DNA of 63,501 bases. Source: Jiangella asiatica (lineage in GTDB: Bacteria > Actinomycetota > Actinomycetes > Jiangellales > Jiangellaceae). The DNA is taken from contig NZ_SMKZ01000038.1 of NCBI RefSeq assembly GCF_004349065.1, forward strand, positions 1 to 63,501. The letters are read 5' to 3'. Under the pieces are notes generated by a model that was given only the letters and a program-made list of their open reading frames with translations, did not search any database and was not told where the DNA came from. Position 1 is the stretch's first letter. Each line of letters starts with the position of its first letter. Position numbers and translations under genes: made by a program. Shown piece after piece: positions 25,971-39,776 of this stretch.

Positions 25971-26570
25971 TCAGGCCTGTTGCCGTGCCGCCGGCCGAAC
26001 GGTGGCACCAGGTGCGACGGCGGCGCCGGCGGCCCGGGCGACGGCGTCGTGCCCGGCGTCGTTGGGGTGGACGGCGTCGTCGTCGAGCATGGTGTACGGG
26101 TCCCAGCCGTCGACACGAGCCGCGATCGCCCGGTCGAAGCGGGCGGCGACCTCGCGCAGGACATCGTTGTAGCGGTCGACGGCGTCGTCGGAGCCCCGGT
26201 CGTGCGGCGGATAGCCGGAGTAGTCCAGCAGGCGCGGCTGCTCGACGAGCACGACGTAGGCCCCCGGCGCCGCCGTCGTCACCGCGGTGACGATCTCGCT
26301 CAGGGCGGCGCGGTACCGATCGATGCCGTCGGGCGACAGGCCGTTCAGGCGGGCGTCGTTCAGGCCGGTCATGATCAGGAACGCGGCGGCCGGCGGCGGG
26401 GGCTGACGGCGGACCAGCTCGGCGGTCTCGGTGCTGGCCGTGCCGCTGACGCCGCGGTTGTCGGCGTCGAGGCCGAGGGCGCGTGCGGTCAGGTTCACCA
26501 GGCGCGTCGCCACCGACGAGGCGCCGGCGCCGCCCACCCACGAGTGCCCGTACGCCGTCAGAACCCGCAT
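25971..26570 (-). CDS. SGNH/GDSL-family hydrolase
   Basis: A 199-residue hydrolase, cytoplasmic by lack of a signal. Block I is AYGHSWVGG, with the nucleophile Ser but His where GDSL proteins usually have Asp. Block III is MTGLNDARLNG (oxyanion Gly and Asn), and block V is DDAVHPNDAGHDAV with catalytic Asp and His. Such enzymes act as carbohydrate esterases or lipases, and in this island a sugar de-esterase is plausible. ATG 26570 follows GAGAGGG. It is convergent with the second hydrolase, 8 bp apart, and divergent from the ROK gene. Confidence 0.82.
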   Translation of the reverse strand: MRVLTAYGHSWVGGAGASSVATRLVNLTARALGLDADNRGVSGTASTETAELVRRQPPPPAAAFLIMTGLNDARLNGLSPDGIDRYRAALSEIVTAVTTAAPGAYVVLVEQPRLLDYSGYPPHDRGSDDAVDRYNDVLREVAARFDRAIAARVDGWDPYTMLDDDAVHPNDAGHDAVARAAGAAVAPGATVRPAARQQA

Positions 26571-26666
26571 GTCCGTCCCTCTCTCGCCGTGTCCCTTCGA
26601 TGTTAGGGGTGCGCTGACGGACGAGAATGCGGTGTACACGGGGAGCGGGCCGAGAGGGGGTCAGGC

Positions 26667-27830
26667 ATGAGTGGATCGGCCGGGCGGCTGCTGGAGTTGA
26701 TCCGTACCGGCGCTGCCACGACGAGGCGTGAGCTGCTGGAACACACCGGACTCTCCCGCTCGACGGTCGCCGCGCGGGTCGACCAGCTCATCGCGGCTGG
26801 GTTCGTGCGGGAGGCCGTGACCGAGACCGGTGCCCGCGGCCGGCCGACCGCGGTCCTGGCCTTCGACCAGCGGCACGGAGTGGTCCTGGCGGCGGACCTC
26901 GGCGCCCGGCACGCTCGCGCCACCGTCTGTGACCTCGCCGGCACCCATCTGGCGGAGACGACCCGGACGCTGCGGATCGCCGACGGGCCCGACGCGTGCC
27001 TGGGCTGGCTGCAGAAGGCGTGGCAACAGCTGCTGGAGCAGGCCGGCCCGGACCTGCCGCCGGTGGTGGGCGCCGGCGTGGGCGTGCCCGGCCCCGTCGA
27101 CGTCGGGTCCGGCCGCCCGGTCCGGCCGCCGATCATGCCCGGCTGGCACGACCACCCGATCAAGGAGCGGCTCCAGGACGCGTTCGGCGTGCCGGCCCTC
27201 GTCGACAACGACGCCAACCTCATGGCCCTCGGCGAGCACCTGGCCGGGCCGCCGTCGTGCACGTCCCTGCTCTTCGTGAAGGTGGCCACCGGGATCGGGG
27301 CCGGAGTGATCGTCAACCGGCAGCTCGTGCGGGGCCTGCACGGCGGCTCCGGCGACATCGGCCACGTCCGCATCACCAGCGACGGCGACGGACCGTTCTG
27401 CGCCTGCGGCGCCCGCGGCTGCCTGGCCGCCAGCGCCAGCGGCGGCGCCATCGCCCGCATCCTCGCCGAACAGGGCGCGCCGGTCACCTCCAGCAGGGAG
27501 GCCGTCGACCTGGCACACACCGGCGACCCGCGCGCGGTGGCGCTGCTGCGACGCTCGGCGCTGCAGATCGGCGACGTGCTCGCCACCGCGGTGAGCCTGC
27601 TCAATCCCGAGCTGCTCGTGGTCGGCGGCGACGTGATCCGCGCCAAGGAGCACTTCATGCCCGCCCTGCAGGAGCGGCTGTATCAACGCACCCAGCCGCT
27701 GGCAACCCAGGACCTCCAGGTCACGACCAGCGCCCTCGGCGATCGCGCGGGCACCTCCGGAGCGGTCGCCATGGTGGTCGACTCGGTCTACTCCCCCGCG
27801 GCCGTGGATCGAGCGCTCGCAGCGTCCTGA
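26667..27830 (+). CDS. ROK-family transcriptional regulator (second)
   Basis: A 387-residue regulator. N-terminal helix-turn-helix (LLELIRTGAATTRRELLEHT ... LSRSTVAARVDQL), then a ROK domain with VVLAADLGARHARATV, LVDNDANLMALGE, the zinc motif GDIGHVR...CACGARGCLA and LVVGGDVI. ATG 26667 follows GAGAGGGGG. The DNDAN and ExGH-type motifs are largely kept, so sugar binding is likely. It probably controls the hydrolases and importer of this island together with, or instead of, the ROK protein at 16157. Confidence 0.88.
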   Translation: MSGSAGRLLELIRTGAATTRRELLEHTGLSRSTVAARVDQLIAAGFVREAVTETGARGRPTAVLAFDQRHGVVLAADLGARHARATVCDLAGTHLAETTRTLRIADGPDACLGWLQKAWQQLLEQAGPDLPPVVGAGVGVPGPVDVGSGRPVRPPIMPGWHDHPIKERLQDAFGVPALVDNDANLMALGEHLAGPPSCTSLLFVKVATGIGAGVIVNRQLVRGLHGGSGDIGHVRITSDGDGPFCACGARGCLAASASGGAIARILAEQGAPVTSSREAVDLAHTGDPRAVALLRRSALQIGDVLATAVSLLNPELLVVGGDVIRAKEHFMPALQERLYQRTQPLATQDLQVTTSALGDRAGTSGAVAMVVDSVYSPAAVDRALAAS

Positions 27831-27906
27831 CCATCGCCCGGACGTCGACGTAGCCCGCCGCCGGCGCCGCACGCCGTAGCGCATCGAGCCGGTGTCGTAC
27901 CTGGAC

Positions 27907-28587
27907 CTAGGCTTTGCGGCCCATCGCGGCTGGCGGGCCTCGACGTATCAGCAGCAGGATGCCGATCAGCAGGGAGGGGAGGTAGTGGAAGGCGGGCAAG
28001 GTGTCCCCGGCGCTTAGGAAGTGCACCAGCGTCGCCGCGCTGATGGCGGCAGTGGCCCAGCCGGCCCAGGCCGAGACCAGCCCGGCCAGCACCAACGAAC
28101 CGCCCAACGCGGCCAAACCCAGGCAGCCGAGCACGATGTAGATCTGAAACAGGCCCGACCCCCACCGAGCCAATGGCTGGTAGTAGGTCGGCACGGCGCC
28201 TGTCAGCACGGTTTCCTGTGCCGCACTCACGGTAACGGTGGACCTGAACGCGGTGAAAACCAGCCACAGGAGTGCCGCGAGCAGCAACCCGGTGAGGGCG
28301 ATCCGGGACAACAGCCGTTCCTCGACCCGCTCGAGCATGGTCGTGACGATCGTCATCCCAAAGATCAGAAGCACTACAGCGGCGCCCATGAGGACGTTGG
28401 CCCACCGCCAGGCGGCCGAGTTGTCCGCTACGGCCTCCAGGTGCTCTCGCACCGGCAGCGTGAAGATCTCGGCGTTCCCGTTTCCGCCCACCAACGGCAG
28501 CGTCGCGCCGATCGCGAAGGAGGCGAACGCCAGCACGAGGAGCGCACCGGCAAGCCGGTCCTGGCTGGCACCATCGAGTCTGGCCAC
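27907..28587 (-). CDS. Multi-pass membrane protein of unknown function
   Basis: A 226-residue protein with about six hydrophobic segments (examples ALLVLAFASFAIGATLPLVG and VLMGAAVVLLIFGMTIVTTM) and a short basic C-terminus ending RRGPPAAMGRKA. No conserved domain is recognised. Start GTG 28587 behind AGGAGG; an ATG two bases upstream is in another frame. It stands alone between the ROK gene (convergent) and the palindromic repeat. Confidence 0.7.
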   Translation of the reverse strand: MARLDGASQDRLAGALLVLAFASFAIGATLPLVGGNGNAEIFTLPVREHLEAVADNSAAWRWANVLMGAAVVLLIFGMTIVTTMLERVEERLLSRIALTGLLLAALLWLVFTAFRSTVTVSAAQETVLTGAVPTYYQPLARWGSGLFQIYIVLGCLGLAALGGSLVLAGLVSAWAGWATAAISAATLVHFLSAGDTLPAFHYLPSLLIGILLLIRRGPPAAMGRKA

Positions 28588-28726
28588 GCATCCTCCTGGG
28601 GTGTTCCAGCAGCACGTGCGGTTTCGCGGCCAGCCGTACGCGGGTGGGTTCCGCGTCCTTGCTGGCGTCTGGTCCACGACTTTTCGCCGACCAGGCACCT
28701 TATCGCAGCATTCTCACACCGTGGCC

Positions 28727-28820
28727 CCGAAGTGATCACGTTCAGCAGGATCACCCGAGCCTCACCATGATTGCGAGCATGGTGTGACACGAGATCTCGT
28801 GCTGAACGTGATCATTTCGG
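28727..28820. repeat. Dispersed palindromic element, copy 1 (94 bp, complete)
   Basis: The ends are 21-bp inverted arms (one mismatch) at 28727-28747 and 28800-28820, sharing the core GATCACGTTCAGCA. Inside are a second stem (CACCATG/CATGGTG, 28763-28784) and a perfect 14-bp palindrome CACGAGATCTCGTG at 28788-28801. The sequence could fold into a large hairpin on either strand. A copy about 87% identical over some 72 bp lies in reverse orientation at 55342-55413. Size, symmetry and dispersion fit a REP- or MITE-like non-autonomous element. No transposase lies near. Confidence 0.8.
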
Positions 28821-28858
28821 AGTACCGCGCACCTACGGAAGCAGCAGAAGGGTCACAA

Positions 28859-28888
28859 TTGAGCAGGTGTCGTGGCTGGACCTACGCT
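28859..28888 (+). promoter_or_regulatory. Predicted helicase promoter
   Basis: TTGAGC (28859-28864), an 18-bp spacer and TACGCT (28883-28888). It lies between the palindromic element and the leader peptide, leaving a short 5' leader. Confidence 0.5.
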
Positions 28889-28920
28889 GCACTCCACCAG
28901 ATCGAATGACCGGAGGTGCG

Positions 28921-28983
28921 ATGCCCGCGGGTGTCAGCCGGGCGGCGGCGTTCGGCCGCGCCATCGATCGAGTCCCACGGTGA
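28921..28983 (+). CDS. Candidate 20-residue leader peptide upstream of the helicase
   Basis: ATG 28921, four bases after a full GGAGG, opens a 20-codon frame (MPAGVSRAAAFGRAIDRVPR). Its stop TGA overlaps the helicase ATG by one base (TGATG at 28981-28985). The helicase itself has no good ribosome site, so translation of this mini-frame could deliver ribosomes to it. The peptide resembles nothing known. A chance frame is possible, but the Shine-Dalgarno and the overlap together are suggestive. Confidence 0.45.
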   Translation: MPAGVSRAAAFGRAIDRVPR

Positions 28984-31376
28984 TGCCGGCACCACGGCTG
29001 GTCCTCACCGAGGAGTTCGAACGCGCGCTGACGCTCCTCGGCGAGGGACGCAACCTCTTCCTCACCGGCAAGGCCGGGACAGGGAAGTCGACCCTCATCC
29101 GCCACTTCATGGCGGGGTCCGACCGGCGCGTCGTGGTGGCGGCGCCGACGGGGATCGCGGCGTTGAACGTCAACGGCTACACGATCCACCGGCTCTTCGG
29201 CTTCAACGCGACCACCGACCTCGACGCGGTGCGAAACGGCACCTACCGGCCCGGCCGGTTCGCCAAGACCCTGAAGTCCGTCGAGACGCTCATCATCGAC
29301 GAGGCGTCCATGGTTCGCGCCGACCTGTTCGACAAGCTCGTCATCGCCCTCGAACGCTTCGGGCCGGAGCCAGGCACGCCGTTCGGTGGCGTCCAGGTGG
29401 TGCTCGTCGGCGACCTCTTCCAGCTCCCACCGGTCGTCCGGGCGAGCGAGTCGGAGTTCTTCACGACTCGCTACGACTCCCCGTACTTCTTCTCGGCCGA
29501 CCGGTTCACCCGGGAGGACTTCCCGACCGTCGCGCTCACGACGGTGTTCCGCCAGCTCGGCGACGAGCGGCTGACCACCATCCTCAACGCCGTCAGAGAA
29601 GGCGTCCTCGTCCAGAAGGCCCAGGATGAGATCAACACCCGGACCGACCCGGACTTCGTCCCGCCCGACGACGAGTTCTGGCTGACCCTGGCGCCCACCA
29701 ACCGCATCGTCACCGCGCGGAACAGGGAACGCCTCGAACGTCTCTCCGGTGACACCTTCGTCCACCACGCCGCGACGTTCGGCGACCTGAGCCTGTTCGA
29801 TCCACCCGTGGAGGAGGTGCTGCGGTTCAAGGCGGGTGCGCAGGTGATGATGCTGAACAACGACGTCTACGAACGGTGGGTCAACGGGACCCTCGGCCGC
29901 ATCACCGAGGTCCGGCGGGACGCCGACGGCCTCGTGGTCGCCGTCGAGTTCCCGGACGGCTCCATCGCGGACGTCGCGCCGTACACCTGGGAGGCGACCC
30001 GCCCGGTCGTCGACGGCGGCAGCCTGCGGCACGAGATCATCGGCACGTTCACGCAGCTGCCGTTCAAGCTCGCCTGGGCCGTCACCATCCACAAGAGCCA
30101 GGGGCAGACGCTCGACCGCCTGGTCGTCGACCTGACCGGCGGAGCGTTCGACTTCGGCCAGGTCTACGTCGCCCTGAGCCGCTGCACGTCGATGGACGGC
30201 CTGGTGCTCAAGCGCCCGGTGCTGGCCAAGGACCTCAAGGTCGACCGGCGCATCGTCCGGTTCCTGCGCGCGTCGACCGCCGCCGAGCACGCGACACGAT
30301 CGTGCGCCGTCGCCATGCTGACCGTCGGAGGCGAGGGTCGGCTGTCCCGGCCGCGGCCGGTCGAGATCGCCGTCGCGTTCGACGACGGGTCGGCCATCAG
30401 CACCCTGGTGAACCCGCAACGCGACCTGGCCGAGGCCCGTGGCTCCTACGCGATCTCCGTCGACGACGTCCTCCTGGCCCCGACCCTGGCCGAAGCGTGG
30501 TCCGTGCTGGCACCGCTGCTCGACGGGCACACCCCGGTCGGTGTCCGCACCGACGAGACGCTCGGGCTCATCGACTTCGAGCTCAAGCGACTCGGCACCG
30601 TGGCGCCGTTGCCGCTCGGTGCCGACCTACCGCCCTTGCGACTGACGGACGGCGAGCGGCTCGGCCTGTCCGCCCCGACCGCTCTCGAACGAGCGCGTGC
30701 GGCCATGGAAGCCCACCGGCGCCTGGGACGAGGCGACGCGAGCGCCAGCGCCTTCGACCTCGGCGAGACCATCGAGGCCGGCACGAGCTACCTCCTGACG
30801 CGCGACCCGGACGCCGAGCCGCCTGCCAGCCCGGCGCTGCCGACCCTGTCCGCACTCGTCGATGTCAGCAGGACGCTGAGCCAGGTCATCCTGCGCGGCT
30901 CGGCGAGCGAGGGCGGCGGGTTGTCGACCGCCGCCCGCGAAACCTACTCGGCCCTCCGCGAGGTCGTCACCGAACGCCTGGCCTCGGTCGTCGAGCGGTC
31001 GGCGGGCCTGCCCCCGGTGCTCGTGGACCGGCTGCGGCGGCTCGAGCAGGTCCTCGAGATCGACGTCGACTCCCTCCTGGCCGACCTCACGAGCGACGGC
31101 CCCGGAATCGACGCGGTGCTCGCCGCAGGCGCCCGCGTGTGCTTCACCGGGACGGCTCGATCACCGGACGGGCGGACCGTCGACCGGGAGGAGATGAAGG
31201 CCACGGCGGCGGCACGCGGACTCGTCCCCGTCGACTCCGTGACCAAGACGAAGTGCGACGCCCTCGTGGTGGCCGAGCTCGGCACGCAGTCGGGCAAGGC
31301 CCGCAAGGCCAAGGATCTCGGCAAGCCGGTCTTCTCCGCCGACGAGTTCTTCGCCTGGCTCGCGACGACGACGTGA
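28983..31376 (+). CDS. Pif1/RecD2-like helicase fused to a decayed exonuclease-like segment and a BRCT domain
   Basis: A 797-residue protein. Residues 1-420 are a superfamily 1B helicase: Walker A GKAGTGKST near 29, IIDEASMV near 103, VLVGDLFQLPPV near 141, and the C-terminal VTIHKSQGQTLDRLVVD near 370 and YVALSRC near 395. Residues about 455-560 (VEIAVAFDDGSAISTLVNP ... LAEAWSVLAPLLDG) look like a DnaQ-type exonuclease fold lacking its DxE and His/Asp catalytic motifs. Residues about 713-797 are a BRCT domain (VCFTGTARSPDG ... VTKTKCDALVVAE) of the type found at the end of actinobacterial DnaQ-like proteins. It probably unwinds 5'-to-3' in repair or recombination, with BRCT as a docking module. 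Start ATG 28983, coupled to the leader frame. Confidence 0.85.
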   Translation: MPAPRLVLTEEFERALTLLGEGRNLFLTGKAGTGKSTLIRHFMAGSDRRVVVAAPTGIAALNVNGYTIHRLFGFNATTDLDAVRNGTYRPGRFAKTLKSVETLIIDEASMVRADLFDKLVIALERFGPEPGTPFGGVQVVLVGDLFQLPPVVRASESEFFTTRYDSPYFFSADRFTREDFPTVALTTVFRQLGDERLTTILNAVREGVLVQKAQDEINTRTDPDFVPPDDEFWLTLAPTNRIVTARNRERLERLSGDTFVHHAATFGDLSLFDPPVEEVLRFKAGAQVMMLNNDVYERWVNGTLGRITEVRRDADGLVVAVEFPDGSIADVAPYTWEATRPVVDGGSLRHEIIGTFTQLPFKLAWAVTIHKSQGQTLDRLVVDLTGGAFDFGQVYVALSRCTSMDGLVLKRPVLAKDLKVDRRIVRFLRASTAAEHATRSCAVAMLTVGGEGRLSRPRPVEIAVAFDDGSAISTLVNPQRDLAEARGSYAISVDDVLLAPTLAEAWSVLAPLLDGHTPVGVRTDETLGLIDFELKRLGTVAPLPLGADLPPLRLTDGERLGLSAPTALERARAAMEAHRRLGRGDASASAFDLGETIEAGTSYLLTRDPDAEPPASPALPTLSALVDVSRTLSQVILRGSASEGGGLSTAARETYSALREVVTERLASVVERSAGLPPVLVDRLRRLEQVLEIDVDSLLADLTSDGPGIDAVLAAGARVCFTGTARSPDGRTVDREEMKATAAARGLVPVDSVTKTKCDALVVAELGTQSGKARKAKDLGKPVFSADEFFAWLATTT

Positions 31377-31403
31377 GCCTGGAGCTCCGGAAGCGGGGAC
31401 GGC

Positions 31404-36977
<5,574 letters not shown>

Positions 36978-37113
36978 TCGACCTTGTCAGGCGAACACCA
37001 ACCCGTGTGTGGCCCGTCAGACACAAGGTCTCCGCGTGTGGGTTGTCCGATCCCCACAACCGGCGTCGAGGATGACGCCCGCATACCTACGCCGCGCGGC
37101 GACGGCAGCACGA

Positions 37114-37153
37114 CAGACCCCCGGCTGCGGCCGCCTGACGGATCAGGGGTCTG
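37114..37153 (-). terminator. Terminator-like hairpin after the tRNA
   Basis: CAGACCCC and GGGGTCTG form an 8-bp perfect stem about 15 bases beyond the tRNA 3' end on the minus strand, with a 24-nt GC-rich loop that can fold further. No U tract is seen. Confidence 0.5.
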
Positions 37154-37168
37154 AACGCATCGTGGGAG

Positions 37169-37242
37169 TGCCCCCGGTCGGGTTCGAACCGACACTGTTC
37201 AGCTTTTAAGGCCGATGCCTCTGCCGATTGGGCTACGGGGGC
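37169..37242 (-). tRNA. tRNA with anticodon UAA but a short (class I) variable loop
   Basis: A complete 74-nt cloverleaf on the minus strand. The acceptor stem is GCCCCCG/CGGGGGC with discriminator A and no encoded CCA. The D arm is GCCC...AGGC with GG in the loop, the anticodon stem TCGGC/GCTGA with loop CTTAAAA, the variable loop ACAGT (5 nt), and the T arm GTCGG TTCGAAC CCGAC. The anticodon (37206-37208 on the complement) is UAA, which reads UUA. True leucine tRNAs have a long variable arm, so the body is wrong for a normal tRNA-Leu(UAA). The charging enzyme is therefore unclear. A simple tRNA finder may label it Leu or undetermined. The gene lies between the carboxylase and def. Confidence 0.88.
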
Positions 37243-37356
37243 CATCCCAAGTATCGGGCACCGGGGCCTGCCTCGCTGGCGTACCGGGCGCGAGGCACAG
37301 TAGCACGGGAGCCACGAAGCGGGACATATCGAACCGATCGCCGCCCTGCCGCCGCC

Positions 37357-37902
37357 TCACAGGTAAGTCTGCCGCGGATAAACGGCGTGCGCTCCGGCCA
37401 CGCGGTCCAGGAACAGGAACCCGGCGCAGTGGTCGATCTCGTGCTGCAGCGCCCGGGCCTCGAACGCGTCGGTCTCGATGACGACCTTCTCGCCGCCGCC
37501 GGGAACCAGGCCGCGAACGGTGAGCCGCGTGCCGCGTTTGACGTCGCCGGTGAGGTCGGGGACGGACATGCAGCCCTCGCGGCCCTTCTCCTTGCGGCTG
37601 GCCTCGACGACCTCGGCGTTGCACAGGACGAATGTGCCGTGCGACGTGCGGGTCTTCGGGTGCGTGCTGACGTCGACGCAGAAGAGGTGGGCGGACACCC
37701 CGACCTGGCAGGCGGCCAGGCCGACGCAGCCGGGCGACACGCGCATGGTGGCGACCAGGTCGGCGGCCAGCTGCACGATCGACGGGTCGGCCGGATCGAC
37801 AGGCGGCGACGGCGCCGAGAGCACGGGGTCGGGCGCGCGGACGACGGTCAGGACGCGCCCCTGCACCCCGAGGTCGGCCTCGGACCATTCGGCGATGCTC
37901 AC
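37357..37902 (-). CDS. def: Peptide deformylase
   Basis: Removes the N-formyl group from nascent proteins; metal-dependent, cytoplasmic, 181 residues. All three motifs are visible: GLAACQVG (motif 1, with Cys where Pro is usual in GLAAPQVG), EGCMSVP (motif 2, metal Cys) and QHEIDHCAG (motif 3, HExxH-type HEIDH). GTG 37902 overlaps the stop of the ACT-domain gene (GTGA). It ends 115 bp before the tRNA on the same strand. The N-terminus has about 20 extra residues before the first helix. Confidence 0.92.
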   Translation of the reverse strand: MSIAEWSEADLGVQGRVLTVVRAPDPVLSAPSPPVDPADPSIVQLAADLVATMRVSPGCVGLAACQVGVSAHLFCVDVSTHPKTRTSHGTFVLCNAEVVEASRKEKGREGCMSVPDLTGDVKRGTRLTVRGLVPGGGEKVVIETDAFEARALQHEIDHCAGFLFLDRVAGAHAVYPRQTYL

Positions 37903-38417
37903 AGGACGTCGGTCTCCTGCGAGCGCAGCGTCACACCCACGCCGAGGTCGGCGCCGACCTCGCGCAGGCGGGCGGCGACGGCGTGCTCGTCAGCGTCGGC
38001 GGGGAGGTCGACCTCGGCGACGGCGACGTAGAGCTCGCCGGTCAGGCGGGTGGTGAGGTCGGTGATGTTGCCGCCGGCCTCGGCCACGGCCCGGGTGACC
38101 GCGGAGACGATGCCGGGCCGGTCGCCGCCATGGACGGTGAGGGCGTACGGGCGGCCCGGCGTGCCGGGCTCGTCCTCGTCGGGCACGGCGCGCGCGGACA
38201 CCAGTAGCCGTCCGTCGGCGGCGAGCGGCGCCAGCGCATCCTCGACGGCTGCCGGGGAGCTGTCGCCGCGGCAGATCAGCATCATGGCGAAGTGACCGCG
38301 CAGCAGGGTCATGGTGGAGTCTTCGAGGTTGAGGCCCAGCCCGGCCAACCCGGCGGTGGCGTCGGCGATGATGCCGGGGCGGTCGTGCCCGATGACGGTG
38401 ACGGCGATGAGGCTCAC
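37899..38417 (-). CDS. Double ACT-domain protein (GcvR-like)
   Basis: A 172-residue protein made of two ACT domains: VTVIGHDRPGIIADATAGLA at the N-terminus and LTVHGGDRPGIVSAVTRAVA near residue 87. This pairing is that of glycine-cleavage repressor-like or amino-acid-sensing ACT proteins that bind small ligands such as amino acids, with no DNA-binding domain of their own. GTG 38417 is preferred because it overlaps the cfa stop (GTGA); an in-frame ATG nine bases upstream is the alternative. It is in a run cfa-ACT-def. Confidence 0.82.
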   Translation of the reverse strand: MSLIAVTVIGHDRPGIIADATAGLAGLGLNLEDSTMTLLRGHFAMMLICRGDSSPAAVEDALAPLAADGRLLVSARAVPDEDEPGTPGRPYALTVHGGDRPGIVSAVTRAVAEAGGNITDLTTRLTGELYVAVAEVDLPADADEHAVAARLREVGADLGVGVTLRSQETDVL

Positions 38418-39706
38418 AGGCTCCATCCAACCGGACGCGCCATCGGCATGTCGCTCCGCCCGTCCGGATGCGGCCGGACGGCGAGCATCTGGTCGACGCC
38501 GATGCGCCCGGCGTCGAACGCCACCGCCGAGGCGGACATGTACAGCCGCCACACCCGGGCCCGGCCCTGACCGGCCAGGTCGACCGCCCGGTGCCAGCCG
38601 GCCTCGAGGTTGGCCACCCACGCGCGCAGCGTCCGGGCGTAGTGCTCGCGCAAAGCGTGCACGTCGCGGACCTCGAACCCGGCGGCCTCGAGCCGGCCGA
38701 CCACCTCGCCGGCAGGCAGGAGCTCGCCGTCGGGGAAGACGTAGGCGTCGATGAAGGTACGACGGGGCCGGGCCACGCCGCCGGTGCGGGGCCGGTCTGA
38801 CCGGACGATCTGGTGGTTGAGCAGCCGGCCGCCGGGTGGCAGCAGCCCGTACATGCGCTCGGTGTACGCCGGCCAGGTGGCGGCACCCAGGTGCTCGGCC
38901 ATGCCCACGCTGGCTACGGCGTCGTACGGCCCGTCGCTGACGTCGCGCCAGTCCTGCAGGCGGATCTCGACGACGTCGGTGAGCCCGGCGTCGGCGACCC
39001 GTTGCTTGGCGTGCTCGGCCTGCGGCGCCGACAGTGTGATGCCCACGGCCTCGACGCCGTGCTCGCGCGCGGCGTGCATGACCAGCGAGCCCCAGCCGCA
39101 GCCGACGTCGAGCAGCCGCATGCCCGGTCGCAGGCCGAGCTTCTGGCAGATGAGCTCGTTCTTGGCTCGCTGCGCGTCCTCGAGCGTGGCGGCGTCGCCG
39201 GTCCAGTAGGCACACGAGTAGACCATGGACGGCCCGAGCACCACCTCGTAGAAGTCGTTGCCGACGTCGTAATGGTGGCTGATGGCGGCACGGTCGCGGC
39301 CGCGGGAGTGGCGGTCGCCGGTGAGGACGGCCTCCTCCGGCGGTGGCTTGAGCGGCGGGCCGAGCGCGCCGAGCACGACGGCGACCCGGATGATCTCGGC
39401 CCGCTCGGCCGGGGTGAGGCGGGGCCGCTCGGTGAGCTCGCGGATGGTCTGGTCGAGCCGGGTGAGGGCTTCGTCGAGGTCGCCCTCGACGTCGACCTCA
39501 CCGGCGACCCAGGCACGGCCCAGGCCGATCTCATCGGGCTGCCAGAGCAGCCGGCGCAGAGCCCGGCGGGAGTTGACGACGAGCGTCGGCCCGCCGTCCG
39601 GACCCGCCCGGCTGCCGTCCCAGGTGCGGATGGCCAGCGGCAACGGCCGGCCGAGGAGCCGCTCGACCAGCCCACCGATGCGACCGGCGGAACCTGCAGC
39701 GGACAT
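38414..39706 (-). CDS. cfa: Cyclopropane-fatty-acyl-phospholipid synthase family methyltransferase
   Basis: SAM-dependent enzyme of 430 residues that modifies unsaturated acyl chains of membrane lipids. Seen: an N-terminal lipid-binding region (GRPLPLAIRTWDGSRAG), AISHHYDVGNDFYEVVLGPS, the SAM-binding loop LLDVGCGWGSLVMHA near 196, and SVGMAEHLG, where Ala replaces the usual Phe of SVGMFEH. The YCAYW/HYARTL blocks complete the family. ATG 39706 follows GGGGAGG. Its stop overlaps the start of the ACT gene. It may be a methylating rather than cyclopropanating homologue. Confidence 0.88.
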   Translation of the reverse strand: MSAAGSAGRIGGLVERLLGRPLPLAIRTWDGSRAGPDGGPTLVVNSRRALRRLLWQPDEIGLGRAWVAGEVDVEGDLDEALTRLDQTIRELTERPRLTPAERAEIIRVAVVLGALGPPLKPPPEEAVLTGDRHSRGRDRAAISHHYDVGNDFYEVVLGPSMVYSCAYWTGDAATLEDAQRAKNELICQKLGLRPGMRLLDVGCGWGSLVMHAAREHGVEAVGITLSAPQAEHAKQRVADAGLTDVVEIRLQDWRDVSDGPYDAVASVGMAEHLGAATWPAYTERMYGLLPPGGRLLNHQIVRSDRPRTGGVARPRRTFIDAYVFPDGELLPAGEVVGRLEAAGFEVRDVHALREHYARTLRAWVANLEAGWHRAVDLAGQGRARVWRLYMSASAVAFDAGRIGVDQMLAVRPHPDGRSDMPMARPVGWSL

Positions 39707-39776
39707 GGCTACCTCCCCGTTCGGCGACCACTCGCAACGCTAGCGACGCCCGCCGACACCCGCCACGGGTTCAGTT

